From NCBI RefSeq assembly GCF_007004725.1, contig NZ_ML660160.1, forward strand, positions 1 to 64,000: DNA of 64,000 bases, in the 5' to 3' direction. Positions 1 to 8,610 of the stretch are shown here, in pieces (position 1 is the stretch's first letter; the number at the start of each line of letters is the position of its first letter). Below the pieces are notes generated by a model that searched no databases, was not told where the DNA came from, and saw nothing but the letters and a program-made list of their open reading frames with translations. Position numbers and translations under genes: made by a program. The DNA comes from Aliikangiella coralliicola. GTDB lineage: Bacteria; Pseudomonadota; Gammaproteobacteria; Enterobacterales; Kangiellaceae.

Positions 1-35
1 TCAACGGCCATTAGTTTAATATCGTTCATGGACAT
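1..35 (-). CDS. 5' end of a truncated gene, possibly a response regulator
   Basis: Only the first 11 codons lie in the window, on the minus strand. A good AGAGGAG ribosome site sits at about 37-45, with two possible ATG starts at 35 and 29. The reading starts M-S-M-N-D-I-K-L-M-A-V. The pattern N-D-I-K-L-x-x-V is common at the start of receiver domains, but eleven residues cannot prove this. The gene continues beyond position 1. Confidence 0.45.
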   Translation of the reverse strand, partial: MSMNDIKLMAV

Positions 36-451
36 CTTCTCCTCTACTTGTAATTGTTACCAACACACAAGTATGGCGCATTGCGACGCCGATATAGGTG
101 AAGGTGTCCATTCCATCAGTCTATCCACAATAATTAGTAGCCCTTCCACATCGATAGCAGAAGAAGTCTGTTAATGACTGATTCCAATCATAACTAAACG
201 GCATACCAGTTGTTGCTTAATATCGCCAGTCCCACAATTAACATTTTCAGTCCTAATTTTATTACCGCCATTATCTGCCAATTCGGTACTGTAAAGTAGC
301 TTTCGTAGAACAAACCAGACCTTAGTGTGACTTAAAATTTTTTCAGGCTTCTTTTGCCGACAAGCTTGATCACCGGATTGAAAGGTTTGGTTGTACGATA
401 GTGTTAACTCTATTTTTTATCTTTCGCATACAAAATATTATGAGGGAAACT
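36..451. other. intergenic region between divergent genes
   Basis: About 416 bases lie between the divergent starts of the truncated minus-strand gene and the secreted protein at 452. I see no convincing reading frame, RNA gene or strong inverted repeat. It should hold both promoters, but no clear -35/-10 pair stands out. Confidence 0.4.
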
Positions 452-1120
452 ATGAAACTTAGCTTTACAAAAGTACCGCTGATATTTGCTTTGTCCGTTC
501 TATCGCTAAGCGCTGGAGCGATAGAAGCTGATTACACAAATGAGTTGTCTGAAAATCCGTTCAGTCAATATATGAAATATGAAACTGCCGATGTTATTAA
601 GGTCAGAAAACTTGAAGCATCCTATAAGAATATTCTATATGTTCCTGAACACCATCTGTCTCAACACGCTACAAGAAGCGATGTTACCCAGATTGCTAGC
701 GGTGTTCAAAATGCAAATTTGAAGGCCACGCAATATGGCGCGCTTAAATTAAGAAAAATTTGTCGAGCTGTTATCAGCCCTGCGACCGACCGATTTGATG
801 CAGTCAGCATTGCAAAAAGATTAAGTCGTATTAATGAAACAGATACTCGCATGCGATTGGCTGCCTACAAAGAACTCAATGGTCGCTTATCTGAGGAAAG
901 TCGCCGGTCTATCAATTCATTGGTAGAAAGTAAAGTGCCAGATTTTTCTCAACACCAGACTATCGATCAGGTGGCATTTGCCACCAATGAACCGGACGTC
1001 TTTCTGGCGACAATTACGCCGCGCTGTCGACAACTGTTAGAACACGATGTTGTCGAATTATTTCAGAGTATTGAAGAGTCTGGTGGACATTCGTCAATTA
1101 CTGCGGAGTTAGAAAAATGA
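452..1120 (+). CDS. secreted protein of unknown function
   Basis: I do not recognise this 222-residue protein. The chosen ATG has GAGGG five bases upstream and begins a signal peptide: M-K-L-S, a hydrophobic stretch of about 13 residues, then S-A-G-A before I-E-A. An in-frame ATG at 440 and an earlier start at 401 would only lengthen the leader. The mature part is polar, probably helical, with two cysteines (in K-I-C-R-A and T-P-R-C-R-Q) that could form a disulfide in the periplasm. The stop overlaps the next start by four bases (ATGA), so the two genes are translationally coupled and probably work together. Confidence 0.7.
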   Translation: MKLSFTKVPLIFALSVLSLSAGAIEADYTNELSENPFSQYMKYETADVIKVRKLEASYKNILYVPEHHLSQHATRSDVTQIASGVQNANLKATQYGALKLRKICRAVISPATDRFDAVSIAKRLSRINETDTRMRLAAYKELNGRLSEESRRSINSLVESKVPDFSQHQTIDQVAFATNEPDVFLATITPRCRQLLEHDVVELFQSIEESGGHSSITAELEK

Positions 1121-1698
1121 AAAATCTTTTAAAAGCATTCTGGGTGTTAGTGACATTTTTAACTGTCAGTTTTGATTGTAGTGCCGGTGTTAGTGTGACT
1201 GGTAGCTTTCGCCAATCGGTGCTCTACCCTGAAATGAAAATGACTCACGATTTGAGCCTTTACTATTACCCGACTGATTATTTGTATACCAACAAAATGT
1301 GGATAATGACCAACCATATTTATGAAAATGACAATGGGGTGACAAAAGATCAGAGCATGTACATTCCCATTATATTAAAGCCTCATCATGTGAGCTGGAC
1401 ATTTTCTTACCATGGAACAGGTGAGGGAGATCTCACTGTTTCCTACCGGACATTTTCTCATTATATTGGCCCTAACCCCAATATCGGAAAAGGTTGGAAA
1501 AGTTCACCACAATATACTCGATATGGTTCGCTTAAGGGAACTGGTGGCCAAAGACTTCAAAAGGAGTTTTTCTTATATCGTGATCAGCCATACACCTTGT
1601 CCTGGCCGTATTATCCAAATAAATCCTTTCCAGATATTTTCCCTCCTTTTGGTGGTGGGAAAACAATACCTACTTGCGAAGAGCTTTTGGAATGTTAG
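1117..1698 (+). CDS. secreted protein of unknown function
   Basis: This 193-residue protein is not recognised. It has a clear signal peptide (M-K-N-L-L-K-A-F-W, hydrophobic core, cleavage near C-S-A-G). The mature protein is rich in Tyr, Trp, Pro and Gly, like a beta-rich extracytoplasmic domain, and ends in a Cys pair near the C-terminus (P-T-C-E-E-L-L-E-C). Its start overlaps the stop of the preceding secreted protein by four bases, and a stem-loop terminator follows at 1733. The two genes therefore look like a two-gene operon for exported partners. Confidence 0.7.
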   Translation: MKNLLKAFWVLVTFLTVSFDCSAGVSVTGSFRQSVLYPEMKMTHDLSLYYYPTDYLYTNKMWIMTNHIYENDNGVTKDQSMYIPIILKPHHVSWTFSYHGTGEGDLTVSYRTFSHYIGPNPNIGKGWKSSPQYTRYGSLKGTGGQRLQKEFFLYRDQPYTLSWPYYPNKSFPDIFPPFGGGKTIPTCEELLEC

Positions 1699-1729
1699 AT
1701 TGAAATAGTTGGAGTGTTAGATTGAAATA
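1693..1729 (+). repeat. direct repeat of 15 bases over a stop codon
   Basis: TGTTAGATTGAAATA occurs at 1693-1707 and again at 1715-1729. The first copy contains the TAG stop of the preceding gene, so this looks like a local 22-base tandem duplication of the gene end. Confidence 0.7.
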
Positions 1730-1732
1730 ACC

Positions 1733-1759
1733 CAGGTGGCTAAATATTTTGGCCACCTG
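1733..1759 (+). terminator. rho-independent terminator
   Basis: An 8-base perfect stem, CAGGTGGC (1733-1740) with GCCACCTG (1752-1759), has an 11-base loop. A run of six T follows at about 1770. It sits just after the two-gene secreted-protein operon. Confidence 0.6.
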
Positions 1760-1987
1760 TTACTTCGGATTTTTTAACCTATCGTGTTTTTTACCTGTCA
1801 AAATCATGAATAAATTCTAATTGGAAAGATATATGATATTTTGTTACGAGTGGTAAAAATAGTTTATCGAATTTGAGCATCGCTAAGTATCACGAAAAGA
1901 GTCGCAACTATTTTCGAACGATATATCGCATATAAAGTTTTAGTGAAGCTAATTTTTAATTAACTTCACATTGATAATGAGATCACT

Positions 1988-2410
1988 TTAATGATTGTTC
2001 ACCCATATTTTTTTAACTCTGCACGTTGAAGGAATATCTACCCACTTCCCTGACTCATCATAATAATGATTCTGAGAAGCCAGCGGAATGAAACCCGACC
2101 AGTAATGAGTCTCGCCCATAATAGTCTGGTTGTCAGAAACATAATGACTTTCCACGCAATTGCCATGTCCACTCATACTTCCTGATGTGTAAAAGTTGCG
2201 TAAGTTTCCACGATCTGAATACAGTGAACCGCCGTAGGCGCAGCTAGTCATAGGTTCTTGAGTAACAACCCATTCTTTATCACACACTGTTATATAGTCC
2301 CACGCAGCGAGGGCATTATTTGAAAAAAGGCTTACAGACATAAAAGCTAGTCCCGCGATTAGATTGTTACCATTACGCATTATTTTAATATTGCTTATTC
2401 TTGAACTCAT
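1988..2410 (-). CDS. small secreted protein of unknown function
   Basis: This 140-residue product is not recognised. The ATG has AAGGAAA about six bases upstream. The N-terminus is a longish signal peptide with a hydrophobic core (L-I-A-G-L-A-F-M-S-V) and likely cleavage after N-A-L-A. The mature part of about 105 residues has four cysteines and many aromatic residues, suggesting a small disulfide-stabilised extracytoplasmic domain. An internal Met at residue 11 is a possible shorter start that would give a more typical signal peptide. It converges on the secreted-protein operon upstream. Confidence 0.65.
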   Translation of the reverse strand: MSSRISNIKIMRNGNNLIAGLAFMSVSLFSNNALAAWDYITVCDKEWVVTQEPMTSCAYGGSLYSDRGNLRNFYTSGSMSGHGNCVESHYVSDNQTIMGETHYWSGFIPLASQNHYYDESGKWVDIPSTCRVKKIWVNNH

Positions 2411-2764
2411 GATATTTCCTTAGTTAGTTTTAGGTTGATAGTAAAATCAAATGTAGAATAGGAGTTGAAGGTAAAGTTTTGTAGGAGTGCAATGACAATG
2501 TGTTTTTGGGAGCTACAATTGAGTGACTTTTTTTCTGTAAATCTTGCACTGGAAGTGAGATAGAGATTTTAAATATTAAAAAGAGAGATAAATAAAAGAA
2601 ATAAATAGAAACTCAACTTATCAATTATTTCTTACAAGACATTAAAGGTCTGGTTACTTTGTTTTTTACGATCAATATGGCAGAATGTGTCAAACCAAAT
2701 AATCGAGATATGCGGTTCTTCGGGGCCGTTAGTCCCATTGTCAAACCGAAGAAAACCTAGTTTC
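2411..2764. other. intergenic region
   Basis: About 350 bases lie between the divergent secreted protein and the YdeI-type gene. The stretch 2500-2640 is very AT-rich. An in-frame GTG at 2687 could extend the following gene by 26 codons, but that extension has no ribosome site and low-complexity content. No RNA gene or strong hairpin is evident. Confidence 0.35.
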
Positions 2765-3340
2765 ATGCCTGAGCCAGACCCAACGAAAATCATGACCTTT
2801 AAAACGCCGAAAGATCTCGGTCGGTGGCTCAAAGCGAATCACGCCACCGAAAATGAACTGTGGGTGAAGATATTCAAGAAAAATACTGGCATTCCGAGCG
2901 TGAATTGGGACCAGGTGGTGATTGAGGTTTTGTGCTGGGGATGGATCGATGGGATAAAGAAGTCACTCGATGATCAAGCTTATCTCCAGCGGATCACTCC
3001 AAGAAAAGCACGAAGCAACTGGTCGAAAAGAAATACAGACCATGTTGAGCGCTTGATAAACGAGGGCCGAATGATGGAGCCTGGACTCGTTCACGTTCGC
3101 GCCGCCAAAGCAGATGGTAGGTGGGAGGATGCCTACGCAGTGAGAGAAATGAATGTGCCTGCGGATTTCCTGGCAGCGTTAGAGAGTAAGCCGAAGGCGA
3201 AACAATTTTTTGCAACGCTCACTAAAGCGAGCCGTTATGTCATAGCATACAGATTGACAAGCGCGAAGAAACCTGAGACCAGACAGAGGCGATTCGAAAA
3301 GTTCATAGACATGCTTGAACGCGAAGAAAAGCCGGCTTAA
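2765..3340 (+). CDS. YdeI/OmpD-associated family protein
   Basis: This is a cytoplasmic protein of about 191 residues of the YdeI/OmpD-associated (bacteriocin-protection) family. Recognisable blocks are the N-terminal T-P-K-D-L-G-R-W-L-K with E-L-W-V-K-I-F-K-K, then the central C-W-G-W-I-D-G and Q-R-I-T-P-R-K-A-R-S-N-W-S-K signature, and G-R-M-M-E-P-G. The family is linked to stress and peptide resistance, but its biochemistry is not settled. The ATG at 2765 was preferred; GTG at 2687 and ATG at 2792 are alternatives, and none has a good ribosome site. The coding region is visibly more G+C rich than its neighbours, which hints at recent acquisition. Confidence 0.8.
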   Translation: MPEPDPTKIMTFKTPKDLGRWLKANHATENELWVKIFKKNTGIPSVNWDQVVIEVLCWGWIDGIKKSLDDQAYLQRITPRKARSNWSKRNTDHVERLINEGRMMEPGLVHVRAAKADGRWEDAYAVREMNVPADFLAALESKPKAKQFFATLTKASRYVIAYRLTSAKKPETRQRRFEKFIDMLEREEKPA

Positions 3341-3397
3341 TCTATCAAATAGATAAAACTACCAAACACGCTAAGCAGAGCCAGATTTAAAATACGC

Positions 3398-4282
3398 ATG
3401 TTGATTTCTAAAAAGTTCTTTTTGATTATTGCAGCTACGATAGTTGGTTTAGCTTTAACAACTCTTACCATAGGACATTATCTAACTCTTCCAAATCCGT
3501 TGAAGGTTGGAAAACCGCCAGCGTCATTGGAAGCTTCAGAAGTAAACATTCAAGGCGTTTCTGGCTGGTTTAGTGAGTCTGATAATAACTACAAATGCGT
3601 TTTATTGATGCATGGCATTAGATCTAGCCGAACTTCAATGATCGATAGAGCTTTATTGTTAAAAGACAATGGTTATTCAGTTTTGTTAATAGATCTGCAA
3701 GCTCACGGTGAAACGCCAGGAGAGTTTATCAGTTTTGGGTATCTTGAATCAGAATCGGCCAGAAAAGCCGTGTCATTTTTAAGAGAAACTAAAAGCTGCA
3801 AGAAAATTGCTTCATTAGGTGTTTCTTTAGGAGGCGCAGCAAGTCTTCTTGGAAAGAAACCGCTATCAGTAGATGCTATCGTTTTAGAAGCTGTGTATTC
3901 TGATATAGAAACTGCAGTGGAAAATAGAGTTAAGATAAGATTGGGTTTTGTGGCAAAATTTTTAGCACCTTTGCTCTATCATCAATTGCCATTAAAACAT
4001 GGGATTGAGCTAAAGTCGCTAAGCCCAATTGATTCAATCAAAAACGTTACATCTTCTCTTCTCATCATCGCTGGTACTGAAGATAAACATACAACGTTAT
4101 CAGAATCAAAACTATTGTTCACTGCGGCTCCTGAACCTAAAGCGTTTTGGGAAGTAGAAGGTGCTGCACATGTGGATTTCTATGCTTTTTCCCCTGAGGA
4201 ATACGCTACTGTATTGTTAGCGTTTTTACAAAGCGCACTGAACAATGAACAAGTTAATGGAAATAAACCAACCGAATCCTAG
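3398..4282 (+). CDS. membrane-tethered alpha/beta hydrolase
   Basis: This 294-residue serine hydrolase of the alpha/beta fold has one N-terminal membrane segment or uncleaved signal (about residues 6-26). The oxyanion loop L-M-H-G-I-R lies near residue 72. The nucleophile elbow is G-V-S-L-G-G, the acid is probably the Asp in G-T-E-D-K-H, and the catalytic His is in G-A-A-H-V-D. Proteins of this type act on esters or peptides at the periplasmic face; the substrate cannot be told from sequence. No strong ribosome site is seen. It follows the YdeI-type gene after 57 bases, so co-transcription is possible. Confidence 0.8.
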   Translation: MLISKKFFLIIAATIVGLALTTLTIGHYLTLPNPLKVGKPPASLEASEVNIQGVSGWFSESDNNYKCVLLMHGIRSSRTSMIDRALLLKDNGYSVLLIDLQAHGETPGEFISFGYLESESARKAVSFLRETKSCKKIASLGVSLGGAASLLGKKPLSVDAIVLEAVYSDIETAVENRVKIRLGFVAKFLAPLLYHQLPLKHGIELKSLSPIDSIKNVTSSLLIIAGTEDKHTTLSESKLLFTAAPEPKAFWEVEGAAHVDFYAFSPEEYATVLLAFLQSALNNEQVNGNKPTES

Positions 4283-4775
4283 TACATGATTTTGTACTCT
4301 TCTAGTCTGTATACCTGTCGTAAAAAACAATCAACAAACATATCAGTGTAAAAACTCCCCGATAATTAGTGCATGAAATAATGGCCCAAGAAGATTGAAT
4401 GCAAGTTTTTCAGCGTTAGTCTCAAACTGCCGGATTTTAGTGCCTCAGCTGAAACAAAAAGAGTAGTCAGAAAGTTTCTGTAAGGAAAAATAATTTAAAA
4501 ATTAATTTTATTTCGTTGTACTTATTACAAAAAAATAAAACTGTGATAACTCCCGCATTTTTATGAATAGATTCTATGTGAAAGCACGTGAGTGTTACTT
4601 TTGTTGAGCTTCGACTTGGTTGAATCAATGAACTCTTCTTTGGATGGTTCTCAAGTCGTTTTTTTTAACTCATAAATTTCTTTACGAAATTATTTTACAA
4701 CCAAACCAAGTGGTTTGTTGGTTACGCATTTTTTACCAGCCTACAACTTATAGAACAAATTAAGAGGGTAACTTT
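4283..4775. other. intergenic region upstream of the subtilase
   Basis: The 493 bases hold no convincing gene. A small stem AGTACA/TGTACT at 4281-4298 overlaps the end of the hydrolase gene and might be a weak terminator. The rest is AT-rich and must contain the subtilase promoter, but no clear boxes were found. Confidence 0.35.
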
Positions 4776-7100
4776 ATGGTAAATCCAAAGCACTTACTAG
4801 CCTTAGCTTTTACACAATTAGTTGGAGTAAGTTCTGTCTCAGCTGTCGTTGATGTTCAAAAAAAATCAAACACAGGCATAACAAAAGCTAGTCACAATAC
4901 GATGTTACTATCAGGTCAGGAAGTCCGAAAAAATCGCATTATTATTAGCGCAAAAAATGTTGCTGCAATAAAACAAATTGTACAAGAAAATGATCTCAAA
5001 ATAATCGATAGCTACTCGCACATTTCAAAATTAAGTAATCGATGGGTAGGTGTTTTGGAAGTGAGGCCAAAGTACAGCTTGCCTGTTCAACTACAAGCCG
5101 CAAGTATGCAGTCAATGATGTCAACTTTACAAAGCGACAATCGAATTCTCCAGGCTGATTATGATTCAATTGTATGGGCTGCAGAAACACCGAACGATCC
5201 AAAATATTCAAAACTTTGGGGGTTGCATAACACGGGTCAAGATAACGGAACCGAGGACGCCGATATTGATGCACCTGAAACATGGGAGCTTTTTAGTGGT
5301 TCAGATGACGTCATTGTGATGGTGATTGATAGCGGTGTTGATTATAACCATCCGGACCTAGCTCGCAATATGTGGAAGAATCCTGGTGAGATAGAAGGCA
5401 ATGGTATCGATGACGATCAAAATGGTTATGTAGATGATATCTATGGAATCGATACGGCTAATAATGATAGCGACCCCTGGGACGATCACTATCATGGGAC
5501 CCATTGCGCTGGAACAATCAGCGCGAGGGGTAATAATGGCTTGGGGGTTGTTGGCGTCAATTGGAATGCAAAAATTATGGCGTGTAAGTTTCTCAATGAA
5601 AACGGAAGCGGCTCGACTTCCGATGCAATAAAATGCCTGGATTATATGATCGCACAAAAGCAGAGCGGTCAGAATATCGTTGCTTCTAACAACTCCTGGG
5701 GCGGAGGCGCTTTTGCACAAACATTGCTTGATGCGATAGAAACCGCCGGCGAAGCGGGTATTTTATTCTTAGCGGCGGCAGGTAATGAAAAAGCGGATAA
5801 TGACAGTGATCCATACTATCCCGCGACTTATGACTCAGACTATGTAATCTCCGTTGCCGCAACCGACCGCAACGACCAATTAGCTAACTTTTCCAGTTGG
5901 GGGGCTACCACGGTGGATTTAGGGGCTCCTGGAGTAGATACGCATAGTACTGGCCCAAATAACACTTATATGGATTTAAGTGGCACCTCTATGGCAACGC
6001 CTCATGTGGCAGGCGTTGTTAGCCTGTTAGCTTCTTTATTTCCGAACGATACGCCTGTCGAGAGAAAAAACCGTATTTTAAATAATGTTGATTCCATTTC
6101 ATCGTTATCTGGAAGAACACTCTCTGGTGGTCGGTTGAATGCATTAAAAGCGGTGGAGTCATCACCTTTTGCAGTGGCTAAATTCTCCTGGGCGAAACAG
6201 GGGGAGTTAACGCGACAGTTTACTGATAACAGCAAAACTAATCGGTGTGAAATTGTTAGTTGGCAATGGGACTTTGGCGACGGACAAACATCGACAGAGC
6301 AAGCACCAGTTCATTCTTACAACAGCAGCGGGTGGTATGATGTCACACTGACCGTTAAAGGTGATGCTTGTGCAGAAACATCATCAACTCAAGCTGTATG
6401 GGCTGGGCCTAATCTCGCGCCTGTGGTTGATTATGTGCACTCAAACGAAGAAGGCTTTGTTGTCAATTATACTGATTTGAGCAAAGATTTGGATGGTGAA
6501 GTGACTGGTTGGCTGTGGTCCTTTGGTGATGGACAAACGTCTTCAGAACAATTTCCTTCATACAAATATCCATACACTGGGACTTTCAATGTGTCTTTAA
6601 CTGCAACCGATGATGAGGGGGCCTCAGCTACTTTAACAAAACCAGTGGTTGTGCCACTAAAGTACTGCAAATCATCCTCATTTAGCCCTTCCTTTGTGGC
6701 AATTTCAAAAGTTCAGTTTGGTAGTTTCTCAAATTCTTCAGGAAAAAGTGAATATTCTGATTTTCTGGATAAAACAATTAATGTCAACAGTGGAGACAGC
6801 TACAATGTTACTATTTCACTAGATAGTGGTTTCTGGGGAGGTAATACTCGGATCTGGATGGACTTCAATCTGGACGGTTTTTTCACTGATGATGAAATGG
6901 TCTTCGAGAAATCTGGAGTAGGCACACATAGTGGTAGTATAACCATACCTACCACGGGAATTAAGAAAGGCCATAAGCTTGGCATGAGAGTAACCACTGG
7001 GACATTTGGTTTCGCGAACCAGTGTGATTCCTGGAGTCCTTCAGGCGGAGGCGAAATGTTCTGGGGAGAAGTTGAAGATTACGCAGTGATTATTGACTAA
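4776..7100 (+). CDS. secreted S8 subtilisin-like protease with PKD domains
   Basis: This 774-residue exported serine endopeptidase degrades extracellular protein. A signal peptide (about 1-23) precedes an inhibitor-like propeptide (to about 135) and the S8 catalytic domain (about 145-460). The triad is D185 (V-I-D-S-G-V-D), H240 (H-G-T-H-C-A-G) and S405 (G-T-S-M-A-T-P-H), with oxyanion N337 in A-A-G-N-E. Two PKD beta-sandwiches follow (about 465-545 and 550-630), each with W-x-F-G-D-G-Q-T-S. A C-terminal domain of about 140 residues ends in W-G-E-V-E-D-Y, a signature of the GEVED-type C-terminal domain. The ATG has AGAGGG about seven bases upstream. A terminator follows, so the gene is probably monocistronic. 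Confidence 0.93.
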   Translation: MVNPKHLLALAFTQLVGVSSVSAVVDVQKKSNTGITKASHNTMLLSGQEVRKNRIIISAKNVAAIKQIVQENDLKIIDSYSHISKLSNRWVGVLEVRPKYSLPVQLQAASMQSMMSTLQSDNRILQADYDSIVWAAETPNDPKYSKLWGLHNTGQDNGTEDADIDAPETWELFSGSDDVIVMVIDSGVDYNHPDLARNMWKNPGEIEGNGIDDDQNGYVDDIYGIDTANNDSDPWDDHYHGTHCAGTISARGNNGLGVVGVNWNAKIMACKFLNENGSGSTSDAIKCLDYMIAQKQSGQNIVASNNSWGGGAFAQTLLDAIETAGEAGILFLAAAGNEKADNDSDPYYPATYDSDYVISVAATDRNDQLANFSSWGATTVDLGAPGVDTHSTGPNNTYMDLSGTSMATPHVAGVVSLLASLFPNDTPVERKNRILNNVDSISSLSGRTLSGGRLNALKAVESSPFAVAKFSWAKQGELTRQFTDNSKTNRCEIVSWQWDFGDGQTSTEQAPVHSYNSSGWYDVTLTVKGDACAETSSTQAVWAGPNLAPVVDYVHSNEEGFVVNYTDLSKDLDGEVTGWLWSFGDGQTSSEQFPSYKYPYTGTFNVSLTATDDEGASATLTKPVVVPLKYCKSSSFSPSFVAISKVQFGSFSNSSGKSEYSDFLDKTINVNSGDSYNVTISLDSGFWGGNTRIWMDFNLDGFFTDDEMVFEKSGVGTHSGSITIPTTGIKKGHKLGMRVTTGTFGFANQCDSWSPSGGGEMFWGEVEDYAVIID

Positions 7101-7123
7101 CTCCGGAAATTAGACAGGCATTC

Positions 7124-7164
7124 GGTTGTTACTTTGTAAGTAAGCTAGGCGTTAAGTAACAACC
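7124..7164 (+). terminator. stem-loop terminator after the subtilase
   Basis: An 11-base perfect stem, GGTTGTTACTT (7124-7134) with AAGTAACAACC (7154-7164), is followed by a short TTTT at about 7172. It lies 24 bases after the stop codon. Confidence 0.5.
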
Positions 7165-7372
7165 AGGTTGCATTTTATCGTTAGTTAATTAACTTAAGAT
7201 TACTTTCGAATAATGTTCTATAGTTGTGGGAGGGCTGCAGATTAAGCATCTTTGATACAAATAAGTGCCTGCAGAAATGGGCTAGAGGGACCTTGATTTA
7301 ATTTAGACAATACTAATAATATTACTTCGGCTGCCAGCTTGAAGTATTTAAATGATTAAATGAGGTAAAAAA

Positions 7373-8296
7373 TTGCCATCCGCGAATACTAGTTATATTG
7401 CTTCAATTGTACAATCCATATCAAACATTATTGCCACTATGGCTTCAATTGAAGCGAATAGAGGGAAATCATTTTATAAAAAGAATAATGTTGCGCACGG
7501 TGTTGTTTCAGCGAGTATCGGCATGGTTAGTCCTAACGCGAAAGGATCGCTTGCGCTCTCATTTAGCAAAGAAGCAATACTAAAAATAATATCAAACATG
7601 CTTCAAGAAGAGTTCCTGGAAGTCAACGATGAAGTTGCCGACTGTGTTGGAGAGTTAACCAATATGGTTGCCGGCGGCGCAAAAAAAATCATGTCTGAAG
7701 AAGGCTTCGATTTTGATATGGCAACGCCTGTTGTAGTTTGTGGCCCTGACCATCAAATCGTTCACAATATAAAAGGGACTGTGGTGACGATACCCTTTGA
7801 AATTGACTCTCGCGAGTTCTATGCGGAAATTTGTTTTGAAGATAATTCTACCAAAGAAAGAAGCAGCCTCGACAAAGAACATAAAGATGTAAACACAGGG
7901 CGGAGTGCTCATATCTTAGTGATCGAAAGTGACTTTGCGTCTGCCATTACTTTACAACGATTACTCGAGAAAAATAACTATAGAGTATCTGTAGCAAAAG
8001 ATCTGACTAGCGTTAAAAACATCGCCAAAAAGCGAGATGACTTTGATTTGGTGTTATTGGAACCAATGCTTCAGGTTAGTAAGGGGGAGCGCCTACATTC
8101 AATTTTTAATGCTGTCGAAGTCTTTAGCGATATTCCTGTCATCTATATTAGCGTTCTTTTCGAACATGAGTTTGAAGTGCTTTTTGGCAAACACAATGCT
8201 GATGCCTATATTGAAAAACCTATATCAATTAAGGGATTGACCAGTGTGATTAATTCAATTTTAAAAGTTAACGAGCCCACTGACAAAACACTGTAG
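7373..8296 (+). CDS. CheX-like phosphatase fused to a degenerate receiver domain
   Basis: This is a 307-residue cytoplasmic signalling protein. Residues about 5-155 match the CheX/CheC-type chemotaxis phosphatase fold, and the E-x-x-N active motif is present as E94-L-T-N97. Residues about 180-300 form a response-regulator receiver: acidic pocket E185/D187, S260 at the Thr/Ser position and K282 in I-E-K-P are kept, but the phospho-acceptor Asp is replaced by E230 (L-V-L-L-E-P). The TTG start is supported by GAGGT six bases upstream. CheX proteins remove phosphate from CheY-like receivers; here the linked receiver cannot be phosphorylated in the usual way and may mimic the active state. No other chemotaxis gene is nearby. 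Confidence 0.78.
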   Translation: MPSANTSYIASIVQSISNIIATMASIEANRGKSFYKKNNVAHGVVSASIGMVSPNAKGSLALSFSKEAILKIISNMLQEEFLEVNDEVADCVGELTNMVAGGAKKIMSEEGFDFDMATPVVVCGPDHQIVHNIKGTVVTIPFEIDSREFYAEICFEDNSTKERSSLDKEHKDVNTGRSAHILVIESDFASAITLQRLLEKNNYRVSVAKDLTSVKNIAKKRDDFDLVLLEPMLQVSKGERLHSIFNAVEVFSDIPVIYISVLFEHEFEVLFGKHNADAYIEKPISIKGLTSVINSILKVNEPTDKTL

Positions 8297-8528
8297 AGTA
8301 ACTACTGCATCTTTCCTTTCGTTTATTTATAGACAAAAAATTGGCCGATAACTCGATTATACACAAGCCTAAAAACGGCAAATTAAAACCTAATATGCCT
8401 TTTATCTTTTAAGATTATGGGCTGTGCGTGTGCCTATTGATAATGCTTACTTGCTAGAAGAGAACACGCTGTATCGCCTGGGTAGTTTTTGTCTTCTTTA
8501 TTTACTGAAACGAGAAGTAATAAGGGCA

Positions 8529-8566
8529 GGGCCAGCCGTCTTGGTGAAAGCCAATTGAGCTGGCCC
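8529..8566. terminator. inverted repeat, possible terminator
   Basis: GGGCCAGC (8529-8536) pairs with GCTGGCCC (8559-8566) across a 22-base loop. It lies between the convergent CheX-fusion and ABC exporter genes. A TTTTT lies some ten bases downstream in the plus direction. The remaining bases of 8297-8610 show no gene. Confidence 0.4.
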
Positions 8567-8610
8567 CGTTGCAAAAGTTTTTGATATTTCAATTAATCGT
8601 GCTACAAAAG

